Source: an uncultured Bacilli bacterium
GTDB taxonomy: Bacteria; Bacillota_I; Bacilli_A; RF39; UBA660
Length of the DNA: 8,942 nucleotides
Direction of reading: 5' to 3'
Assembly (NCBI GenBank): GCA_947625005.1
Contig: CANQNA010000052.1
Location: 1 to 8,942, forward strand
The notes below the pieces were generated by a model. That model ran no database searches. It was not told where the DNA came from and saw only the letters and a program-made list of their open reading frames with translations. The translations under genes and the position numbers were made by a program. Position 1 is the stretch's first letter; each line of letters begins with the position of its first letter. This document shows, piece after piece, positions 6,672 through 8,942 of this stretch.

Positions 6672-7673
6672 ATGAAATGCTTAAGTGAGAAAAAATTATT
6701 GATTATTTTATTAAATATTTTGTTGCTTTTAGTAATTGTAAAACTATGTAAAATTACTGGTTTTTGTCTTACTTTATTAAACTTAATAAGTCCATTATTT
6801 TTTGGCTACGTTTTAGCTTGGATTATTAGACCAGTAATAGAATGGTTAAAAAAAAGAGGGATAAATAGAGTATTTGGTAATATTATTATTTATGTTTTTC
6901 TAATTGGTTTAATTATTGTAATAGGTGTAACTTTAATTCCTCGAATTATGAAAGACTTAAACAATCTTCTTCCTTCTTTAGTAGATTTTATTAATAATAA
7001 CAAGTATTTAAGTAAACTCAAATCTTTAGTTTTAAATAAAGAATTAAGTAGTAATTTAATGGGTACTTTAAATAATTCTTTTAAAAGTATTTTTAATTCT
7101 TGTGCTACTATAATTTATAGTTTTATAATTAGTTTTTTTCTATCAGTCAATAATATTAAAATAAATGATAAATTTTTAACTTTTATTCCTAATAAATTAT
7201 TAAATAAAATTAATAAAAATTTAAGAATTTATGTTAAAGGGACTTTTATAGATATGTTTATTTTATTTATTATGGCTAGTATTGCTTTTGGATTTGCTAA
7301 ACTACCATCTTTTTTACTTTTTGCCTTTTTAGTTGCACTTACTAATGTAATTCCTTATATTGGCCCTTATATTGGAGGGATTCCCGCAGTATTAGTAGGA
7401 TTTTCTTTATCGAGTAAAATGGGGATTATCATTTTAGCAATTGTAGTAGGATTACAAATTATTGAAGGAAGTTTTATTCAACCATATATTATGAGCAAAT
7501 CATTAAAATTAAGTCCAATTTTTATTATTATGGGATTAATTATTTTTAGTCATTTTTTAGGAATAGTAGGAATGCTTATTTCAACTCCAGTAGTTTCTAT
7601 TTTAAAAATATTATATGATTATTACAAAAAAAATAAACCGGAATGGTTTACGCAACTTCTTGATAGATTGTAG
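6672..7673 (+). CDS. AI-2E/PerM-family membrane transporter
   Basis: Polytopic membrane protein of the AI-2E transporter (UPF0118, PerM) family. Members have been linked to autoinducer-2 export, ion exchange and, in Bacillus (YtvI), to sporulation, so the substrate should be left open. The 333 residues have about eight predicted helices, roughly 8-25, 33-53, 68-90, 140-158, 192-210, 212-234, 236-262 and 288-314, with a soluble segment at about 91-139. Family hallmarks are LISPLFFGYVLAWIIRPVI (38-56), TNVIPYIGPYIGGIPAVLVG (224-243) and IQPYIMSKSLKLSP (269-282), followed by GIVGMLISTPVVSILK (297-312). It is slightly shorter than typical members (about 340-370). ATG 6672 has only a weak purine-rich site (AAGAGAAG, 6652-6659), but there is no other Met before residue 92. 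Its last 26 bases overlap the convergent transglutaminase-like gene, and no plus-strand terminator follows. Confidence 0.9.
   Translation: MKCLSEKKLLIILLNILLLLVIVKLCKITGFCLTLLNLISPLFFGYVLAWIIRPVIEWLKKRGINRVFGNIIIYVFLIGLIIVIGVTLIPRIMKDLNNLLPSLVDFINNNKYLSKLKSLVLNKELSSNLMGTLNNSFKSIFNSCATIIYSFIISFFLSVNNIKINDKFLTFIPNKLLNKINKNLRIYVKGTFIDMFILFIMASIAFGFAKLPSFLLFAFLVALTNVIPYIGPYIGGIPAVLVGFSLSSKMGIIILAIVVGLQIIEGSFIQPYIMSKSLKLSPIFIIMGLIIFSHFLGIVGMLISTPVVSILKILYDYYKKNKPEWFTQLLDRL
7626..7651 (-). terminator. Intrinsic terminator of the transglutaminase-like gene
   Basis: On the minus strand TAAACC (7650-7645), loop ATTCC, GGTTTA (7639-7634) forms a six-pair stem, or seven with a closing G-T pair, followed directly by eight T residues (7633-7626). 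The first three stem bases are the gene's own TAA stop codon. The whole element lies within the last codons of the convergent AI-2E-family gene, where it encodes part of KNKPEWF. A second pairing of 7635-7643 with 7689-7697 (AAACCGGAA with TTCCGGTTT) is possible and would enclose the hairpin region. Confidence 0.7.
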
Positions 7674-8553
7674 TATCAAAATTATGATTTCCGGTTTCAA
7701 AAGCTTTTAAAGCCTCAGTATTTATTAAGAAAAATTTATGGAGTAGAGTATTTTCTTCGCTATCAAGAATAACTGGATCATCCCAAGTTAAATCAATATG
7801 AAGCCATTCATTATTTAAGTATACTGCATTCCATACATGACTATCTGAGGCTACTTTGAAATTATTAATGTTTATTTTTGATAAGAAAATAGCCATAACA
7901 TCAGCATATCCTCCACAAACTGATAAATGATTAAATAATAATCCTGTCGCTTTTGATGAGTCATTGTTTGGTGAGTTAGAGTCAAAATTACTATCATATT
8001 TAGTATTATTTATAATATAATCATGGAAAGTTTTAATTTTAGTATAATCATCCATATCAGGTGTAATGATTTCCTTAATTATTCTGTCAATTTCGGCACT
8101 AACTTTTTCAATTTCTTCTTCTGTGTAAAGATGAGTAATGCTTATTGTAACTTCTCCTGTAGAATTTCTTTTAACTTTTAAACCTTGAAAATTATTAAAA
8201 GGATGAACAAAAGAAGCAATATGAGTTAGAATATTATCATCTTTACTAATAGAACTAACATCATCTAAACAATCAGTATATTCTTGAGGACAATAAAAGG
8301 TAAAAGTTTCTGTTCCATTATTTAAAACAGTATAATATATATTTAATAAATCTGTATAACTATATGGAACAAAATCATTAGTTAATTGCACGTATTTATA
8401 ACTATTTTTCTTTGCAAATTCATTTTCTTTATTAATTATTACTTTTTGTTCTCCTGATAAGATACTAGCAAGTTTTGTTGTAATAGGGTCTATATAATAG
8501 ATAAGTAATCCAATTACTCCTAGGCAACAAATAATGTTTATTATTTTTTTCAT
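7648..8553 (-). CDS. Membrane-anchored transglutaminase-like protein
   Basis: Predicted extracellular protein with a transglutaminase-core fold; in bacteria such domains act as proteases, peptidases or cross-linking enzymes, and the reaction here is unknown. A basic start MKKIINIICC leads into one membrane helix (about 4-21), an uncleaved anchor or signal peptide with no clear lipobox. Residues 35-160 form an unrecognised domain with a FYCPQEYTDC segment whose Cys88 and Cys95 could form a disulfide. The core domain (about 168-260) carries FHDYIINNTKYD (176-187), Cys213 in SVCGGYA, His239 in SDSHVWNAVYL and Asp254 in LHIDLTWDDP, a complete Cys-His-Asp triad. GGTGG (8562-8558) lies 4 bases before the ATG. 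The gene starts 47 bases downstream of rpsT on the same strand and ends inside the convergent AI-2E-family gene. No substrate can be deduced. Confidence 0.9.
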   Translation of the reverse strand: MKKIINIICCLGVIGLLIYYIDPITTKLASILSGEQKVIINKENEFAKKNSYKYVQLTNDFVPYSYTDLLNIYYTVLNNGTETFTFYCPQEYTDCLDDVSSISKDDNILTHIASFVHPFNNFQGLKVKRNSTGEVTISITHLYTEEEIEKVSAEIDRIIKEIITPDMDDYTKIKTFHDYIINNTKYDSNFDSNSPNNDSSKATGLLFNHLSVCGGYADVMAIFLSKININNFKVASDSHVWNAVYLNNEWLHIDLTWDDPVILDSEENTLLHKFFLINTEALKAFETGNHNFDTTIYQEVA

Positions 8554-8584
8554 TTTACCACCATTATAATAATATCAAATAAAG

Positions 8585-8618
8585 AAAAAAAAAGAAATGC
8601 TTAGTTAGCCATTTCTTT
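8585..8618 (-). terminator. Intrinsic terminator of rpsT
   Basis: On the minus strand AAAGAAATG (8618-8610) pairs with CATTTCTTT (8599-8591) to give a nine-pair stem with a ten-base loop, followed by further T residues (8590-8585). The left arm encodes the Lys-Glu-Met near the end of S20 and the loop holds the TAA stop codon. The stem is AT-rich, so some read-through into the transglutaminase-like gene is plausible. Confidence 0.65.
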
Positions 8619-8867
8619 AACTTTTTTATTTAATCTAGATTTTTGTCTAGCACATGTATTTTTTTTGATTAATCCTTTAGAGCAAGCTTTATCAATATTA
8701 GCAATTACAGTTTTTAAAGTAGATTCTGCAAGCTCTTGGTTTTTGTCCTTAATAGCTTTTTCACATTTTTTAATAGAGTTTTTTACTTTTGCTGTATAAG
8801 TATTGTTTTGAATAGTTTGTAAAGCATCAGTTTTTACAGACTTTTTTGAACTCTTAATATTAGGCAT
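8601..8867 (-). CDS. rpsT: 30S ribosomal protein S20
   Basis: Primary 16S rRNA-binding protein of the small subunit, needed for assembly of the 30S body. The 88 residues match the S20 family in length and plan, a lysine-rich bundle of three helices. MPNIKSSKKSVKTDAL at the start matches the family's MANIKSAKKR opening, and IDKACSKGLIKKNTCARQKS (53-72) with the following RLNKKVKEM matches the conserved IDKAASKGVIHKNTAARKKSRL region. The ribosome-binding site is very strong: AAGGAAGGAG (8884-8875), 7 bases before the ATG. The gene is monocistronic or leaks into the transglutaminase-like gene 47 bases downstream. In Bacillus, rpsT lies beside gpr and spoIIP; here spoIIP is about 4 kb away and gpr is absent from the window. 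Confidence 0.96.
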   Translation of the reverse strand: MPNIKSSKKSVKTDALQTIQNNTYTAKVKNSIKKCEKAIKDKNQELAESTLKTVIANIDKACSKGLIKKNTCARQKSRLNKKVKEMAN

Positions 8868-8890
8868 AAATTCGCTCCTTCCTTAAATAC

Positions 8891-8919
8891 ATAATAGATT
8901 TTATCAAAAAAAATACCAA
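8891..8919 (-). promoter_or_regulatory. Possible promoter for rpsT
   Basis: On the minus strand TTGGTA (8919-8914, four of six) with a 17-base spacer and TATTAT (8896-8891, five of six) fits a housekeeping promoter, but it would start transcription right at the ribosome-binding site. TAAAAT (8903-8898) would give a more comfortable leader of about 24 bases, but its -35 (TTGCTT, 8926-8921) is weak. One of the two probably serves the gene; the choice is uncertain. Confidence 0.35.
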
Positions 8920-8942
8920 AAAGCAATGAATTTTTCAAGTTT

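Noticed and set aside
7699..7708. AAAAGCTTTT palindrome after the AI-2E-family gene as a plus-strand terminator
   Set aside because: Short, AT-rich, without a loop or a following T-tract, and inside the coding region of the opposing gene.
4601..8553. Possible sortase substrates within the window
   Set aside because: None of the exported proteins has a C-terminal sorting motif followed by a helix and positive tail.
8563..8568. Perfect TATAAT on the minus strand before the transglutaminase-like gene
   Set aside because: Transcription would start between the ribosome-binding site and the ATG, and only T-rich sequence lies at the -35 position; likely chance in AT-rich DNA.

Overview
The window is a very AT-rich, gene-dense stretch of a low-GC Firmicutes-type chromosome. 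It holds nine protein genes, and only about 0.5 kb is non-coding. The gene content points to an uncultured or poorly characterised Bacilli/Clostridia-like lineage: a BceS/BceA/BceB-type module, SpoIIP, a class B sortase and ribosomal protein S20. Shine-Dalgarno sites are strong (GGAGG, AGGAG, AGGTGAT). All nine genes stop at TAA or TAG. Tryptophan is encoded by TGG, and no in-frame TGA was seen, so the standard bacterial code reads cleanly. No rRNA, tRNA, CRISPR array, insertion sequence or phage gene was seen.

Layout. (1) Positions 1-3553, plus strand: the 3' part of a BceS-like histidine kinase, cut by the window edge exactly at its phosphoacceptor histidine; then a perfect BceR-type inverted repeat; then a BceA-like ATPase overlapping a BceB-like permease; then a hairpin terminator. 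Together these form an antimicrobial-peptide sensing and resistance module whose response regulator should lie just left of the window. (2) Positions 3712-4942, plus strand: a compact SpoIIP-like peptidoglycan amidase/endopeptidase, followed one base later by a 113-residue single-pass membrane protein of unknown function. Its place and architecture recall YqxA, which follows spoIIP in Bacillus. (3) Positions 4939-6582, minus strand: a 547-residue protein with about 270 residues of unrecognised, predicted cytoplasmic sequence, one membrane helix and a complete class B sortase domain. (4) Positions 6672-7673, plus strand: an AI-2E/PerM-family membrane protein. (5) Positions 7648-8867, minus strand: a membrane-anchored transglutaminase-like protein, and upstream of it rpsT (ribosomal protein S20).

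Themes. Much of the window deals with the cell envelope: peptide-antibiotic sensing and removal, peptidoglycan cutting, protein anchoring, and an extracellular Cys-His-Asp enzyme. rpsT and spoIIP are close neighbours in Bacillus, so the window may be a rearranged relic of that locus, with gpr missing. The most unusual protein is the sortase with the large N-terminal domain. The most unusual DNA-level feature is that all three minus-strand genes end with their stop codon inside or touching a predicted terminator hairpin, and two of these hairpins lie wholly or partly within the coding end of the convergent neighbour.
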